Shown: positions 14,481-14,688 of the stretch, in pieces
Numbering within the stretch: the stretch's first letter is position 1
How the letters are laid out: each line of letters begins with the position of its first letter
Source: JBFXDW01 sp050180745
GTDB lineage: Bacteria; Pseudomonadota; Alphaproteobacteria; UBA9219
DNA: 14,688 nt
Reading direction: 5' to 3'
NCBI GenBank assembly: GCA_050180745.1
Contig: JBFXDW010000047.1
Span: 1-14,688, forward strand
Program-made: the position numbers and the translations under genes
The notes under the pieces: generated by a model
Databases searched by the model: none
What the model was told of the DNA's origin: nothing
Seen by the model: only the letters and a program-made list of their open reading frames with translations

Positions 14481-14508
14481 GATTCAGGATTCAGCATTTA
14501 GGATTCAG
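14481..14508 (+). repeat. Tandem heptamer array, four units (GATTCAG type)
   Basis: Four consecutive heptamers: GATTCAG, GATTCAG, CATTTAG, GATTCAG, five bases after the stop of the pilin-like gene. It is the third array of the same unit in this window, more than 12 kb from the other two, so the unit is dispersed rather than local. No inverted partner is visible before the right edge, but the element could continue beyond it. I see no terminator hairpin here. Confidence 0.85.
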
Positions 14509-14688
14509 GGCAGCTTGTTGTTTTGTGATGTTCCTGATTTTTGAGCAGCTATAGCCTATGTCAGATAAAATGATCATTTCTACCTTGATCTTTTTCCCCA
14601 TGGCGTTGTTAAAGTTCTTGGCAATATGTTTATAGCCTGCGAACTTAGCTTTGCCATGGTAAAAAATATCGTCGGTATAAATGATCAT
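14491..14688 (-). CDS. Possible C-terminal part of an unrecognised protein entering from the right edge
   Basis: A minus-strand frame open from the right edge for 65 codons (MIIYTDDIFYHGKAKFAGYK at its visible start). The composition is protein-like, Lys/Ile/Asn-rich, with a hydrophobic stretch KVEMIILSDIGYSC. The last six codons, ALNPKC, and the stop are supplied by the heptamer array at 14481-14508, so if the frame is real the repeat has replaced or extended its C-terminus. The ATG at the very edge may be internal. It is unrelated by eye to the two pilins in the window. It could be a real gene convergent with the pilin-like gene or chance; I cannot name a function. Confidence 0.4.
   Translation of the reverse strand: MIIYTDDIFYHGKAKFAGYKHIAKNFNNAMGKKIKVEMIILSDIGYSCSKIRNITKQQAALNPKC

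Overview
The window looks like a chromosomal segment of an alphaproteobacterium of moderate GC. The evidence is the squalene-forming hpnA-hpnC-hpnD-hpnE cluster, the presence of ispH, and a type IVb (R64/TcpA-like) pilus locus with GspE/GspF/secretin homologues. The order within the class cannot be fixed from the sequence. No rRNA, tRNA, CRISPR array, transposase or phage gene was seen.

Layout. (1) 1-403, minus: the N-terminal 134 codons of ispH, the last enzyme of the MEP isoprenoid pathway. (2) 404-647: an intergenic region with two good divergent sigma70-type promoters. (3) 648-1055, plus: a 135-aa protein I do not recognise, convergent with hpnE. (4) 1063-5285, minus: hpnA, hpnC, hpnD and hpnE, tightly packed except for a roughly 290-bp repeat-rich spacer between hpnD and hpnE. 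(5) 5282-5833, minus: a type IVb pilin that overlaps hpnA by ATGA, so the pilin is the first gene of the hopanoid operon. (6) 5834-5962: a divergent control region with a 13-bp direct repeat (22-bp period) laid over a candidate promoter. (7) 5963-13736, plus: six closely spaced or overlapping genes for a pilus-assembly machine: lipoprotein secretin, a periplasmic Ig-like/PilP-like fusion, a GspE-type ATPase, a GspF-type platform protein and two single-pass membrane proteins. (8) 13819-14475, plus: an unusual pilin-like protein lacking the usual Glu at +5. (9) 14476-14688: a heptamer repeat array and the end of a possible minus-strand gene entering from the right.

How the genes work together. 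IspH supplies IPP and DMAPP. After FPP is made elsewhere, HpnD, HpnC and HpnE convert it through presqualene diphosphate and hydroxysqualene to squalene, the hopanoid precursor; HpnA belongs to the same lipid programme. The plus-strand genes build an envelope-spanning pilus machine, and its most pilin-like subunit is encoded divergently and is translationally coupled to hpnA. Three arrays of a GATTCAG-like heptamer lie at gene borders (2330, 2580, 14481). The first two are inverted relative to each other and bracket the hpnD-hpnE spacer like a small non-coding element.
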